From positions 1 through 64,000 of the forward strand of contig DASRDP010000058.1 in assembly GCA_035652535.1 (NCBI GenBank): a stretch of DNA of 64,000 nucleotides, read 5' to 3'. The DNA is from Chloroflexota bacterium. GTDB lineage: Bacteria > Chloroflexota > UBA6077 > SHYK01. Made by a program: the position numbers and the translations under genes. The notes below the pieces were generated by a model that was given only the letters and a program-made list of their open reading frames with translations, ran no database searches and had not been told where the DNA came from. Position 1 is the first letter of the stretch, and each line of letters opens with the position of its first letter. Positions 46,738-56,105 of this stretch are shown here, one piece after another.

Positions 46738-47303
46738 TTGCTGGCGTTCGGGGAGTGGTCCAGCGCGTCGGGCCGAACGACGTTGTGCTCGCGGTCGGGC
46801 CGGTGGATGTTCGTGTGTCGGTCCCTGCCAGAACAACTTCGGCGCTCGTCCCCGGGGACGAAATCGCGCTCCGTACCTACCTGTACGTACGTGAAGACCA
46901 ACTCGCCCTCTATGGCTTTCACACCGGAGATGAGCTGGCCCTGTTCGAGCTGCTGATGACGGTCTCGGGCATCGGACCCAAAGCGGCCCTGGCGATTCTG
47001 TCGGTGCTGGAGGCCAACGAGGTTCGGCGCGCCATCAACCTGGGCAATGCGCAGCCGTTCACGCGCGCCCCGGGAGTCGGCGCGCGCGCAGCCGCGCGGA
47101 TCGTGACCGATCTTCGTGGGAAGGTGGGCGCAGTGGAGGCGGAAGCCGAGGCCGTCTCAGATGTCGAGGTGGCCGCGCTCGGAGCATTGATGGCGATGGG
47201 GTATTCCAGCGGTGAGGCGAAGCGCGCCGTCGAGAACGCCGGCGCGCGGGACACCGTTGAGGATCTTCTCCGATCGGCCCTTGGAATTCTGGCCGATCGA
47301 TGA
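46734..47303 (+). CDS. ruvA: Holliday junction DNA helicase subunit RuvA
   Basis: A 189-residue protein with the OB-fold (residues 1-63), the two helix-hairpin-helix motifs (LMTVSGIGPKAALAIL and FTRAPGVGARAAARIV) and the C-terminal RuvB-binding domain (EVAALGALMAMGYSSGEAKRAV). It binds Holliday junctions and loads RuvB. The ATG overlaps the ruvC stop by four bases. Confidence 0.96.
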   Translation: MIAGVRGVVQRVGPNDVVLAVGPVDVRVSVPARTTSALVPGDEIALRTYLYVREDQLALYGFHTGDELALFELLMTVSGIGPKAALAILSVLEANEVRRAINLGNAQPFTRAPGVGARAAARIVTDLRGKVGAVEAEAEAVSDVEVAALGALMAMGYSSGEAKRAVENAGARDTVEDLLRSALGILADR

Positions 47304-47396
47304 AGAAATATTTGGCGGCCCCGGGGCGTTCTGAATCGCGCACGTCCGACCGGGCGGGGTCCACGACCGGTGTGAGCGGGGAGAGAAGGGGAACAT

Positions 47397-47912
47397 ATGG
47401 ATGAGTTCGATCGGGAGCTAGAGGTGGAAGACGTTGCGCTGGCGGAGTCGGAGCCCGAAGAGCGCTATTTCATCGACGGGGAGTGGTACGACCGTCATGA
47501 CCTGATCTTCAACGAAGTCGTGCAGGCGCGCATGTGCGCGCAATGTCAGGCGCGGCTGGGCGAGGAGACCGAGGAGCGGTACCCAGTGGCGGAACGTCGG
47601 ACCGGACGCGTGACCTACGAGGTCCGCAGAGTCCAGTACGGCACCCGACCCATCCCCATCATTCGCGACTGCTGCTCACGCAAGAGCGGATACATCACGA
47701 CCGACATGTCGGCCCTCGAGGCGGTATTTCGCATTCTCCTGGCAAACGGAAACCAGCCGATGCCGCTCGAGCACATCCGCGAGCAACTGCGGGAGTGGTG
47801 CCCGACCGGACGATGCCAGTGGCTCCTCATGCCCCTCGACGTGCTCCGGCAGGTCGTGCGCGGAGACCGATCCTACGGGTTGAAGCGGCACGAATTGCCA
47901 GACGTCGCCTGA
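47397..47912 (+). CDS. Unknown Cys-rich protein, possible zinc ribbon plus winged helix
   Basis: A 171-residue acidic protein. Cys47, Cys50, Cys92 and Cys93 could form one metal site (CAQC; DCCSRKSG), and Cys135/Cys140 (CPTGRC) a further pair. The C-terminal third, SALEAVFRILLANGNQPMPL and the helix after it, looks like a winged-helix DNA-binding unit by pattern. No family recognised. ATG 47397 follows a GGGGAGAGAAGGGG ribosome-binding region and lies 93 bases after ruvA, in the position where ruvB often stands. Ends 40 bases from convergent galU. Confidence 0.7.
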   Translation: MDEFDRELEVEDVALAESEPEERYFIDGEWYDRHDLIFNEVVQARMCAQCQARLGEETEERYPVAERRTGRVTYEVRRVQYGTRPIPIIRDCCSRKSGYITTDMSALEAVFRILLANGNQPMPLEHIREQLREWCPTGRCQWLLMPLDVLRQVVRGDRSYGLKRHELPDVA

Positions 47913-47952
47913 CGCGGAGTCCGCGGCGGCTCCTGTTCTCGACGCACATGGG

Positions 47953-48837
47953 TCAGCGGACGGGTTCGCTCGCGAGGATCGATTCGAGGTACCGGCGCAG
48001 CCCCGGGCCCAGATCGTCCCTTCGCAAAGCGAAATCGATGGTGGCCTGGAGAAATTCGAGCTTGTTCCCTGCGTCGTAGCGGCGGCCGTCGAACTCCATC
48101 GCGTATACGGGCTCGTCCTCAAGGAGCCGCATGATGGCATCCACGAGCCAGATCTCGTCGTCCTTGCCGGGTGGCGTGGACTCGAGGATCGGAAAGATGC
48201 TGGGCGGGAGTATCCATGCGTGAACGGTCGCGAGGTTTGACGGCGCGTCGTGCGCCGACGGTTTTTCGACAATCCTGCGAAGGCGATGCATCCGTCCGCC
48301 CATCGGCTCGGCGTCGATGATGCCGTACCTCGAGACGTCAGCGTCCGCGACGCGCATCACGGCGCCAATGGCGCCGCCAAACTGTTCGTAGGCAGCGATC
48401 ATTTGGCGAAGACACGGGGTCGCCGCGTCGACGATGTCGTCACCCCAAACCATCGCAAAGGGCTCTGAGCCGACGGCGACCTGCGCGCAGAGGACGGCGT
48501 GGCCGTTTCCCTTGGGCTGTCCCTGTCGCACGTACGCGAACTCGGCCAGCTCCGTGATTTTCCGTACCATCTGGAGATCGTCCATTCGGCCGGCTGCCTC
48601 GAGCCGGGATTCCAGCTCAAACTGCGCGTCGAAGTGGTCTTCGATCGCCCGTTTGGATTGGCCGGTGATCACGACGATCTGCCGGATTCCCGAGGCTACG
48701 GCCTCCTCAACAACGTATTGAATCACTGGCTTGTCGACAATCGGAAGCATCTCCTTCGGGAGCGCCTTCGTGGCGGGGAGAAACCGCGTTCCGAGGCCAG
48801 CCGCGGGAATCACCGCCTTCCGAACGGTCATCCTCAT
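47953..48837 (-). CDS. galU: UTP-glucose-1-phosphate uridylyltransferase
   Basis: A 294-residue enzyme that makes UDP-glucose. The nucleotide-binding start is KAVIPAAGLGTRFLPATKAL with PKEMLPIVDKPVIQYVVEEA; WGDDIV supplies the metal Asp, VEKPSAHDAPSNLA and the C-terminal DGRRYDAGNKLEFLQA complete the family pattern. GGAG lies eight bases before ATG 48837. It follows the permease gene by 39 bases on the same strand and may be co-transcribed. UDP-glucose could feed the glycosyltransferases in the window. Confidence 0.95.
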   Translation of the reverse strand: MRMTVRKAVIPAAGLGTRFLPATKALPKEMLPIVDKPVIQYVVEEAVASGIRQIVVITGQSKRAIEDHFDAQFELESRLEAAGRMDDLQMVRKITELAEFAYVRQGQPKGNGHAVLCAQVAVGSEPFAMVWGDDIVDAATPCLRQMIAAYEQFGGAIGAVMRVADADVSRYGIIDAEPMGGRMHRLRRIVEKPSAHDAPSNLATVHAWILPPSIFPILESTPPGKDDEIWLVDAIMRLLEDEPVYAMEFDGRRYDAGNKLEFLQATIDFALRRDDLGPGLRRYLESILASEPVR

Positions 48838-48876
48838 TCACCAATCTCCTGAGCAGAATCAGTTGGACGGCTCGGG

Positions 48877-50037
48877 CTAACGTTCAGCAGTGACCCGCTG
48901 CTCTTCTTCGTCCAGCTCATGGATCCGCATTGGGGGCTCCGGCTCGACGGCGCCGGCGACGGAGAGCACGCGCGCTCGGCGCTCCGTAACGGTGAGCTTA
49001 TAGAAGGATGCCATGGTGGCGATCACCGCGGCAGCGGGCGCACCGAAAATCGCGCCCCACGGACCGGCGAGGCGCGCGCCGATGAGCACGGCGGCCAGGA
49101 CCACGGTCGGGTGCAGTCCGATCTCTTGCGCCATCACCTTCGGCTGGATGACGTTGACGACGAAGATGTTGAGGACCAGCGTCGGCAAGAGCGCGACCCA
49201 CCAGCGCCCGGCATCAGCGGCGAGGACGACCAGGACGGTTGGAATCAGGCCCAGGCCGGGGCCCAGGAACGGAATGAACATCGCCACGCCCGCCGCTACG
49301 CTCGCCAGGGCAACGTAGGGCAGGCCGACTGTGGCCATGATGATGGCAACGCCGAGGCCGTAGACAAATGACTGGATAAACTGCCCCCGCAGAAACCCGC
49401 CGAACGACCGTTGAAGACTTCCCGTGAAGTAGAGAAAATCGTCGCGATACTGTGTGGGAACCGCTTGGAGCAGCGCCGCTCCAAGGTGAGGACCGTCCAA
49501 CATGAAATAGACGGAGAGCACGACGATCAGGAGGATCTGCGCAGCAATTGACGCGGCCCCGGTCGCCAAGGACAATCCGTTGGCGACGAGTGCGGCTTCG
49601 ATGGGGCGCAGAACTTCGTCAGCGTACGTCCCGACGGCAATTCCGTGCGCGGCGAGGAGTGCGGTCATCCCACTGCCAAGGATGGACACGCGTTCGACGA
49701 TCTGCGGAAGCTGCTGAGCGGCGAGGGCGCTCTGGTCCGCGACGGCGGGCAGGAGCACCATGAACGCGCTGGTCATGGCCACCAGCACCGCGAGGTACAC
49801 CAGGAGCACGGCGCCCGTGCGCGATAGCCACGCAAGCCGGGTGAGGCCCACTACGGTGGGCTCCAGGACGAAGGAAATGATCCAGGCGACCAGAAACAGG
49901 ACCAGCAGGTCGCCGACGCGCGCGGCGAGGCCCCACACCATCTGGCCAAGATAGAGCGCAGCGATAATCGTGAGCAGGATGATGAGCGCCCGAAACCAGG
50001 GGTCCCGCGTGGGCGGCGTGGTTACATCGAATCGCAA
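48877..50037 (-). CDS. AI-2E family transporter (YdiK/PerM-like permease)
   Basis: A 386-residue polytopic membrane protein with about eight hydrophobic segments. The family pattern is a pair of N-terminal helices, a central soluble segment (residues about 95-165), VVLSVYFMLDG, GGFLRGQFIQSFVYGLG, FIPFLGPGLGLIPTVLVVL and QPKVMAQEIGLHPTVVLAAVLIG. Members transport AI-2, ions or unknown solutes; the substrate here is not known. TTG 50037 has GGAGG four bases upstream. Divergent from thiE, 38 bases apart. Confidence 0.9.
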   Translation of the reverse strand: MRFDVTTPPTRDPWFRALIILLTIIAALYLGQMVWGLAARVGDLLVLFLVAWIISFVLEPTVVGLTRLAWLSRTGAVLLVYLAVLVAMTSAFMVLLPAVADQSALAAQQLPQIVERVSILGSGMTALLAAHGIAVGTYADEVLRPIEAALVANGLSLATGAASIAAQILLIVVLSVYFMLDGPHLGAALLQAVPTQYRDDFLYFTGSLQRSFGGFLRGQFIQSFVYGLGVAIIMATVGLPYVALASVAAGVAMFIPFLGPGLGLIPTVLVVLAADAGRWWVALLPTLVLNIFVVNVIQPKVMAQEIGLHPTVVLAAVLIGARLAGPWGAIFGAPAAAVIATMASFYKLTVTERRARVLSVAGAVEPEPPMRIHELDEEEQRVTAER

Positions 50038-50075
50038 CGGGCCTCCAAAAGCGATTCTATCATCGAGGAGACCGC

Positions 50076-50732
50076 ATGTCTGACCGGGCGACGCGATTTT
50101 CTGAGATCCTCGCCGCCACGCGCCTGTGCGCGATCACCGACCAGTCGCCGTCGGACGAGCGAATGCTGCAGATCGTCGACCGGCTCCTCGACGCGGGCGT
50201 ACGGCTGATCCAATATCGTGATAAGGCGCGGTCGGACGGCGGCCGCGTCGTACTAGGACGGGCGTTGGCGACGCTAATCCACGCACGCGGAGGCCTCCTG
50301 ATCGTGAACGACCGAGTGGACGTCGCGCTGGCCTGCGGGGCCGACGGGGCCCACCTGGGGCAGGATGACCTTCCGCTTGACGCGGGTCGCCGCATACTGG
50401 GACCGGACCTGCTCCTGGGGGCGTCGGCCTCCTATGCGGAGGAGATCCCCGCGATCGTCGCGGCTGGGGCCGACTACATCGGTTTCGGTGCCGTCTTCCC
50501 CACGGAGACGAAGCCCGACGCGGAGTACGCGGGTCTCGACCTGCTGAGAACGGTCGTACACAGCACGGCGCTCCCGGTCATTGGGATCGGGGGGATAACG
50601 GAGGCCAGGGCGCCAACGGTCCTTGCGCAGGGCGCCACCGGAGTCGCGGTGGTGAGCGCGCTGTTTGGCGCGCCCGATCCGGGATTGGCGGCCACACGCC
50701 TCTTGCGCGCCCTCAGCCGCTCGTCATCTTGA
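50076..50732 (+). CDS. thiE: Thiamine-phosphate synthase
   Basis: A 218-residue TIM-barrel enzyme that couples HMP-diphosphate and HET-phosphate in thiamine synthesis. It has LCAITDQ, LIQYRDKARSDG, LLIVNDRVDVALACGADGAHLGQDDLP, DYIGFGAVFPTETKPDA and VIGIGGI. The 38-base gap upstream is too short for a TPP riboswitch. GAGGAG precedes ATG 50076. Confidence 0.95.
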   Translation: MSDRATRFSEILAATRLCAITDQSPSDERMLQIVDRLLDAGVRLIQYRDKARSDGGRVVLGRALATLIHARGGLLIVNDRVDVALACGADGAHLGQDDLPLDAGRRILGPDLLLGASASYAEEIPAIVAAGADYIGFGAVFPTETKPDAEYAGLDLLRTVVHSTALPVIGIGGITEARAPTVLAQGATGVAVVSALFGAPDPGLAATRLLRALSRSSS

Positions 50733-50757
50733 TCGCCGCCAGCCAGACTGGTACACT
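50729..50757 (+). promoter_or_regulatory. Promoter for hppA
   Basis: TTGATC (50729-50734) and TACACT (50752-50757) are 17 bases apart, with TG just before the -10 (TGGTACACT). Predicted start near 50764 leaves a leader of about 185 bases before ATG 50950. This is the best -35/-10 pair in the window. The leader has no recognised riboswitch. Confidence 0.6.
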
Positions 50758-50949
50758 TCGTCTGCTCGATTTCCGCAGGCAGGCGGTGATCGTCTGCCCG
50801 GCTTCCGACCGGAACCATGACACTCGAGCCCGGCGACGATCTGGGCTCCCAGCGCCAATACGCGTCGCCGCGTGCTGCCGACTTCGGACTGATCCGTTGA
50901 TTCCCGGCGCAATGGCGCGCCGTCCGCCAATGAAGGAGGAGAGGAGCTT

Positions 50950-53127
50950 ATGGATCTTGCCTTGGTGATTCCCATCGCTGGGATCGTGGCGGTACTCTTC
51001 GCCATGTATCTCGCGTGGGACGTTCTCCGCCGCGACACCGGCACAAAGGCGATGCAGGAAGTCGGCGGAATGATCTTCGAGGGAGCTACCGCCTTTCTCC
51101 GACGGCAGTACCAGACGATCGCGATGATCGCGATCGTCGCAGCCATCCTCGTCGGCGCGGTCCTCGGCGGAATCACCGGCGACTCATCCCTCGGGGTGAA
51201 GACCGCGATCGCATTTCTCGTGGGGGCCGCAGCCTCCGCCCTCTCTGGAATCATCGGGATGTACGTCGCGGTGCAGTCCAACGTTCGCACCGCCGCGGCA
51301 GCCCAGCGCAGCCTCAACGAGGCGATCACCGTCTCGCTTCGCGGCGGAGCGGTTTCCGGGTTCCTCATCGTCGCCCTGAGCCTCCTGGGCGTCGCGGGCA
51401 TCTACTACCTCTACGGACACGACCCCATCAGCACTCCCGCGACGATCGTGGGTTTCGGCTTCGGAGCCAGCTTCGTCGCCCTTTTCGCGCAGCTGGGCGG
51501 AGGCATCTACACGAAGGCCGCGGACATGGGCGCTGACCTCGTAGGCAAGGTCGAGGCGGGGATCCCCGAGGACGATCCGCGGAACGCCGCCGTCATCGCG
51601 GACCTCGTCGGCGACAACGTGGGCGACTGCGCTGGTCGTGGCGCCGACCTCTTCGAATCAACGGCTGCCGAGAATATCGGGGCGATGATCCTGGGCGTTG
51701 CCATCGCCACACGAACAGGGCATGCCGAGTGGGTGCTCTTCCCGCTCATCGTCCGCGCCTTTGGCGTCTTCGCGACGATGATCGGGCTCCTGTGCGTGCC
51801 GCTGTGGGGAAGGATCAATCGTGACCCCGACCAGGACCCGATGAACGCCCTCAACTTCGGGTACTTCATCGCGGTCGGGCTTGCCACCTTGATGCTCTTC
51901 TACGTCACGACGACCGAGCTCCACGCCGTCGTCTTCTTCTGGGCCGGCCTCGTCGGCATTGTCACCAGCATCGCTATCGTCTTCATCACGCAGTTCTACA
52001 CGGCTGGATCCTGGCGTCCGGTGCGCGAGATCGCGGACGCTGCACAGACGGGACCGGCGACGGTTATCGTCATGGGCGTCGCCGTTGGGTTCGAGACCAC
52101 CGCGTCCACGGCCGTCGCCGTGGGCATCGCGCTCCTCGCCGCCTACGGCTTGGGCTCCCAGGCGGCCGCGGTGGTTCCGGTCGCCGCCGGCCAGCCGCCG
52201 CTGTCACCCGCTGAGGGCGGCCTGTTCGGAACCGCCGTCGCCACGATGGGGATGCTCATGACGGCGGCATACGTGCTGGCGATGGACACGTTCGGGCCCA
52301 TCACCGACAACGCGAACGGCGTGATCGAGATGGCCGGCGCTGGCGGGCAGGCCCGGGATATCACCGATCGCCTGGACGCGGTCGGCAACACCACCAAGGC
52401 TCTCACCAAAGGCTACGCGATGGCCTCGGCGGCGCTGGCCGCGTTCCTGCTGTTCGGCGCGTATGGCGACACCGTGCGCGAGGGCGTTTGTCGCAAGTTG
52501 GGCCAACCCCTCACCACCTGCACCTATAACTTCTCGGTAGACCTCACGCGGGTGGAAATCTTCGTCGCCGCGCTTCTCGCGGTCATGCTGGTGTTCCTCT
52601 TCAGCTCGCTCGCAATCCGCGCCGTGTCCAAGGCCGCCTCGGCCATCATCGAAGAGGTTCGCCGCCAGTTCCGCGAAGAACCGGGAATCATGGCAGGCTC
52701 CGTCCGTCCGGATTACGGCCGGGCCGTCGACATCACGACGCGGGCCGGGCTCCGCGAGATGATTGCGCCGGGCATGCTGCCGATCTTCGCGTCGTTGGTC
52801 GTCGGGCTCCTCTTCAAGGCGCTCCATCTCGACGCGCCCGAGGCCGTCGGCGCGTTGCTGATGGTTGGAACGATCGCGGGGATCATCCTCGCCACGGTGC
52901 TCAACAACGGCGGCGGCGCATGGGACAATGCGAAGAAGTACATCGAGGCTGGGCACCTGCGCGACGTCGGCGGGGGCGTGCTGGGGAAGGGCACCCAGGC
53001 GCACGCCGCGGCCGTCGTGGGTGATACCGTCGGCGATCCGTTCAAAGACACGGCGGGCCCATCGTTGCACGTCCTGGTGAAGCTCTTGAGCACCATCACC
53101 CTCGTGCTGGCGCCCCTGTTCATCTAA
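50950..53127 (+). CDS. hppA: Membrane-bound proton-translocating pyrophosphatase, K+-independent type
   Basis: A 725-residue protein with about 16 membrane helices that pumps protons using the energy of pyrophosphate hydrolysis. The active-site acidic motifs are complete: [20 protein letters not shown] and the C-terminal [15 protein letters not shown], with [20 protein letters not shown]. Lys483 in [10 protein letters not shown] occupies the position that is Ala in K+-dependent enzymes, which points to a K+-independent H+-pump. GGAGGAGAGGAG precedes ATG 50950. It heads the run hppA to glmS; only 13 bases separate it from rplS. Confidence 0.96.
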   Translation: MDLALVIPIAGIVAVLFAMYLAWDVLRRDTGTKAMQEVGGMIFEGATAFLRRQYQTIAMIAIVAAILVGAVLGGITGDSSLGVKTAIAFLVGAAASALSGIIGMYVAVQSNVRTAAAAQRSLNEAITVSLRGGAVSGFLIVALSLLGVAGIYYLYGHDPISTPATIVGFGFGASFVALFAQLGGGIYTKAADMGADLVGKVEAGIPEDDPRNAAVIADLVGDNVGDCAGRGADLFESTAAENIGAMILGVAIATRTGHAEWVLFPLIVRAFGVFATMIGLLCVPLWGRINRDPDQDPMNALNFGYFIAVGLATLMLFYVTTTELHAVVFFWAGLVGIVTSIAIVFITQFYTAGSWRPVREIADAAQTGPATVIVMGVAVGFETTASTAVAVGIALLAAYGLGSQAAAVVPVAAGQPPLSPAEGGLFGTAVATMGMLMTAAYVLAMDTFGPITDNANGVIEMAGAGGQARDITDRLDAVGNTTKALTKGYAMASAALAAFLLFGAYGDTVREGVCRKLGQPLTTCTYNFSVDLTRVEIFVAALLAVMLVFLFSSLAIRAVSKAASAIIEEVRRQFREEPGIMAGSVRPDYGRAVDITTRAGLREMIAPGMLPIFASLVVGLLFKALHLDAPEAVGALLMVGTIAGIILATVLNNGGGAWDNAKKYIEAGHLRDVGGGVLGKGTQAHAAAVVGDTVGDPFKDTAGPSLHVLVKLLSTITLVLAPLFI

Positions 53128-53140
53128 AGAGAGGCGAACG

Positions 53141-53500
53141 ATGACCGAACTCCACGAGCTGCTCGACGGACGCCGACCCGAAAACTCCACGGTCGAAGTG
53201 GGAGACACGGTGCGGGTGCACGTGCGCGTCGTCGAGGGCGGCAAAGAGCGCGTGCAGGTCTTCGAAGGGATCGTTGTCGGCGAGCACCGGCCAAAGCAGG
53301 TCGACGGCACGTTTACCGTGCGGCGGATTGCTCATGGCATCGGCGTCGAGCGAACATTCCTGTTCGCCTCTCCGCGCATTGACAAGGTGGAGGTGGTCCG
53401 CCATGGGGAGGTCCGCCGAGCCAAGCTCTACTATCTCCGCGGACTCACCGGCAAAGCAGCGCGCATCCGCGAGCGCCGTACGCCCCGACCTGCGAATTGA
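53141..53500 (+). CDS. rplS: 50S ribosomal protein L19
   Basis: A 119-residue L19. Core features: [57 protein letters not shown] and [25 protein letters not shown] precedes ATG 53141. In most bacteria it follows trmD, which here is 33 kb away. The 3-prime part overlaps the proposed rnhB start. Confidence 0.97.
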   Translation: MTELHELLDGRRPENSTVEVGDTVRVHVRVVEGGKERVQVFEGIVVGEHRPKQVDGTFTVRRIAHGIGVERTFLFASPRIDKVEVVRHGEVRRAKLYYLRGLTGKAARIRERRTPRPAN

Positions 53501-54152
53501 ATCGCTCCTTTGGAGCCATGGCGCCGGCACTATCGCCGGTGTGGATGAGGCTGGCCGCGGCGCGTGGGCCGGCCCCGTGGTCGCGGCCGCTGTGGTCTTC
53601 CCCAACGATCGGTCGCTGGTGGAGTCGCTGATCGAGGGCCTCCCCGGCGGAACCGACCGTCGGACTTCCTTCGCCGGCATCCGCGATTCCAAGCAGCTCA
53701 GCCCCGCTCAGCGCGCCTCCGCCGATCGTGTCATCCGGGCATCCGCGCGAGGAATCGGGCTCGGCGTAGTCCCTCCCCAGGTCATCGATGAGATGGGGCT
53801 GGCACTCGCCGGCCAGCTCGCCCTGTGGCGCGCCGTGTGCAGCCTGTCGGCTCAGCCCGACCACGTGCTCGTGGACGGATTTCACCTCTGGTCTCCCCAG
53901 TTCCCGCAGACCGCGATCATCCACGGCGATGCAATCTGCGCGAGCATCGCGGCCGCGTCGATCGTGGCCAAGGTTGCGCGGGATCGGTTGATGGAGCGCC
54001 TGGAGGTCGATGCCCCCGGGTACGGCTTCGGCCAAAATCGCGGATACGGGACGGCTGCGCACGCGCGCGCGTTGCGCGAGCGTGGACCCTCCTGCCACCA
54101 TCGGCGGAGTTTTGCGCCCCTCGTCGAGCTTACCGGCAGCGTCGATGGATAG
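53403..54152 (+). CDS. rnhB: Ribonuclease HII
   Basis: An enzyme that removes RNA from RNA-DNA hybrids. Catalytic acids are in [23 protein letters not shown] and [21 protein letters not shown]. The start is a problem. The only standard start in frame before the first motif is ATG 53403, which lies 98 bases inside rplS but has GGAGG nine bases upstream; it yields 249 residues with a 45-residue Ser/Ala-rich extension. Otherwise translation would need a rare CTG (53490) or ATT (53496) start near the rplS stop. The 3-prime end overlaps yraN by eight bases. Confidence 0.9.
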   Translation: MGRSAEPSSTISADSPAKQRASASAVRPDLRIESLLWSHGAGTIAGVDEAGRGAWAGPVVAAAVVFPNDRSLVESLIEGLPGGTDRRTSFAGIRDSKQLSPAQRASADRVIRASARGIGLGVVPPQVIDEMGLALAGQLALWRAVCSLSAQPDHVLVDGFHLWSPQFPQTAIIHGDAICASIAAASIVAKVARDRLMERLEVDAPGYGFGQNRGYGTAAHARALRERGPSCHHRRSFAPLVELTGSVDG

Positions 54153-54510
54153 CCGAAGGGCAACCGGGCGTCTGGGAGAGGAGATCGCCACCGCTTTTCT
54201 CTCCCGCAAGGGCTACCGGATCCTGGAACGCAATGTTCGCACGCGGTATGGTGAGATCGATATCGTCGCGCGTGATGGCAATTGCCTGGTCTTCGTGGAG
54301 GTCCGGACCGTTCGAACGACTTTTGTGCTGCCTGAGGAGTCGATCTCTCCGCGAAAGCAGCATCGCATGATAGCGCTTGCTCAACAGTACCTTCAGCGGG
54401 CAGGAAACAGCAACGACGACTGGCGCGCGGACGTCGTCGCCGTCGAGCTGACGGCCGACGGCCGCGCGGGGGAGATTCGCCACGTCGTGAACGCGGTGGA
54501 GGCGGTGTGA
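54145..54510 (+). CDS. YraN/UPF0102 family nuclease-fold protein
   Basis: A 121-residue restriction-endonuclease-like protein with GRLGEEIATAFLSRKGYRILERN, RYGEIDIVARDG and VFVEVRTVR (the family VEVK has Arg here). Homologues commonly lie downstream of rnhB; the role is unknown, perhaps in DNA handling. ATG 54145 overlaps rnhB by eight bases, and the stop overlaps the next GTG as GTGA. Confidence 0.9.
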   Translation: MDSRRATGRLGEEIATAFLSRKGYRILERNVRTRYGEIDIVARDGNCLVFVEVRTVRTTFVLPEESISPRKQHRMIALAQQYLQRAGNSNDDWRADVVAVELTADGRAGEIRHVVNAVEAV

Positions 54511-56105
54511 GGGCGCTAACCGCCAGGCCCGGGCGCGAAGGCTCGACGCGCACCATTGGGGATCGTCCGAACGCGCGGACGCGTGGCATCCTTCCTCCCA
54601 CGCAATCCTCCCCCATGCGGCTCGGTCGGGCACTCTCGGTCCTCGGGTTTTGCTCGCGGCGAGAGGCTGAGCGCCAGATTGGTCAGGGACGCGTGGCGGT
54701 CGATGGACACACGGTTACGGACCCGGCGCATCTGGTTGCGCTCGACGCGGCGAAGATCAGCGTCGACGGACACGTCATAAGTGCTCCGCAGGAGCGGACC
54801 TACCTGGCCGCGTACAAGCCGATCGGCGTCACGACGACCATGCGCGATCCGCACGCGGCGCGCACGATCGCGGAGCTGGCGCCGGGCCATGGCCGCCTGT
54901 TCCCAGTCGGGAGGCTCGACCGCGACTCAGAAGGGCTCATCCTGTTGACGAACGACGGCGTTTTCGCGAATTTCGTCGCGCACCCGCGGTACAGAGTGGA
55001 GCGAGAGTATGTGGCGATGATCGATCGCGCGCTCACGGACCGCGACCTGCGGCGATTGCGGCGTGGCATCGTCATTGACGGCCAGCCGGTCGTCCCGGCG
55101 GCCGTGGAGATAGCAGCTCCCGACGCGCTGCCCACGGGCGAGCGAGGCCGCGCGCGCGAACACTGGGTGCGCGTGGTTCTGCGCGAAGGTCGGAACCGCG
55201 AGGTGCGTCGACTCCTCGCGTCCGCGGGAGTCGGGGTCTCTCGCCTCGTCCGGGTGCGAATCGGTCCTGTTCGGCTCGCGGGCCTGCGGCCCGGACAATA
55301 TCGACCTCTGCGCCGACAGGAGATCGCGCAGCTCTCGCGTGGATATGCCCGCGGCGTCGAGCGTCGGGCGCTGCGGAGCGGCCCGCGCCGAGCCGAATCG
55401 CCGGGTTTCGATCCCGGCGACACGGCACGGCTAGTGGTCGCCATCGATGGGCCGGCCGCTTCGGGAAAGTCCACCGTCGGACAGGCTGTCGCACGGCGGC
55501 TCGGAGCCACCTTTCTCGATACCGGGCTCCTGTATCGGGCCGTCACGCTGGTTGCCCTCGAGGGTGGCGTTCCCCCGTCCGACGAGCGCGCGCTCGCGGA
55601 ACTCGCACGCTCATTGAAGGTGCGCGTGGCGGAGCGCGGGGCCGGTACGGAGGCGGCGACGGTGGTGTTCATCGACGAGCGCGACGTGACCAACGCGCTT
55701 CGCTCACCGGACGTCGACGCTCACGTGTCGACGGTCGCCGCCCATGAGCAGGTGCGAGCCGCGCTGATCCCGGTCCAGCGGCGGGCGGCAGAAGCACGTC
55801 GGATCGTGGCCGTCGGTCGTGACATCGGCACAGTGATCTTTCCCGACGCTGCGGTGAAAGTGTTTCTCGATGCGTCAGAGCACGAGCGCGCGCGACGACG
55901 CGCGCTCGAATCCACCGGCGTGGCGTCCTCGGAGGCTGTGCGGGCAGAGATCGCGCGGCGTGATGAAACGGATCGGTCCCGCGCCGTCGCTCCCCTCCGA
56001 CCCGCACCGGACGCGACGGTCATCCAGACCGACGGTCTCACCATCGAAGACGTCACGGATCGCATCGTCGATCTCGTCGCCGCGGCAGAACGCGATCGTG
56101 CTTGA
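54507..56105 (+). CDS. Fused RsuA/RluB-type pseudouridine synthase and CMP kinase
   Basis: One uninterrupted 532-codon frame joins two enzymes. Residues 37-275 are an rRNA pseudouridine synthase: S4 domain RLGRALSVLGFCSRREAERQI, catalytic Asp138 in VGRLDRDSEGLILLTNDG, and EGRNREVRRLLASAGV. Residues 308-530 are cytidylate kinase: P-loop GPAASGKST (315-323), FLDTGLLYRAVT, VGRDIGTVIFPDA and RDETDRSRAVAPLRPAPDA. A basic linker of about 35 residues connects them. Both halves keep their catalytic residues. The two genes are neighbours in many bacteria, so the fusion probably came from loss of the separating stop. GTG 54507 overlaps yraN; ATG 54615 starts exactly at the S4 domain and is an alternative, without a ribosome-binding site. 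Confidence 0.92.
   Translation: MRALTARPGREGSTRTIGDRPNARTRGILPPTQSSPMRLGRALSVLGFCSRREAERQIGQGRVAVDGHTVTDPAHLVALDAAKISVDGHVISAPQERTYLAAYKPIGVTTTMRDPHAARTIAELAPGHGRLFPVGRLDRDSEGLILLTNDGVFANFVAHPRYRVEREYVAMIDRALTDRDLRRLRRGIVIDGQPVVPAAVEIAAPDALPTGERGRAREHWVRVVLREGRNREVRRLLASAGVGVSRLVRVRIGPVRLAGLRPGQYRPLRRQEIAQLSRGYARGVERRALRSGPRRAESPGFDPGDTARLVVAIDGPAASGKSTVGQAVARRLGATFLDTGLLYRAVTLVALEGGVPPSDERALAELARSLKVRVAERGAGTEAATVVFIDERDVTNALRSPDVDAHVSTVAAHEQVRAALIPVQRRAAEARRIVAVGRDIGTVIFPDAAVKVFLDASEHERARRRALESTGVASSEAVRAEIARRDETDRSRAVAPLRPAPDATVIQTDGLTIEDVTDRIVDLVAAAERDRA

Noticed and set aside
50038-50075. Possible TPP riboswitch before thiE
   Set aside because: Only 38 bases separate the divergent genes, far shorter than a TPP riboswitch, and no THI-box sequence is seen.
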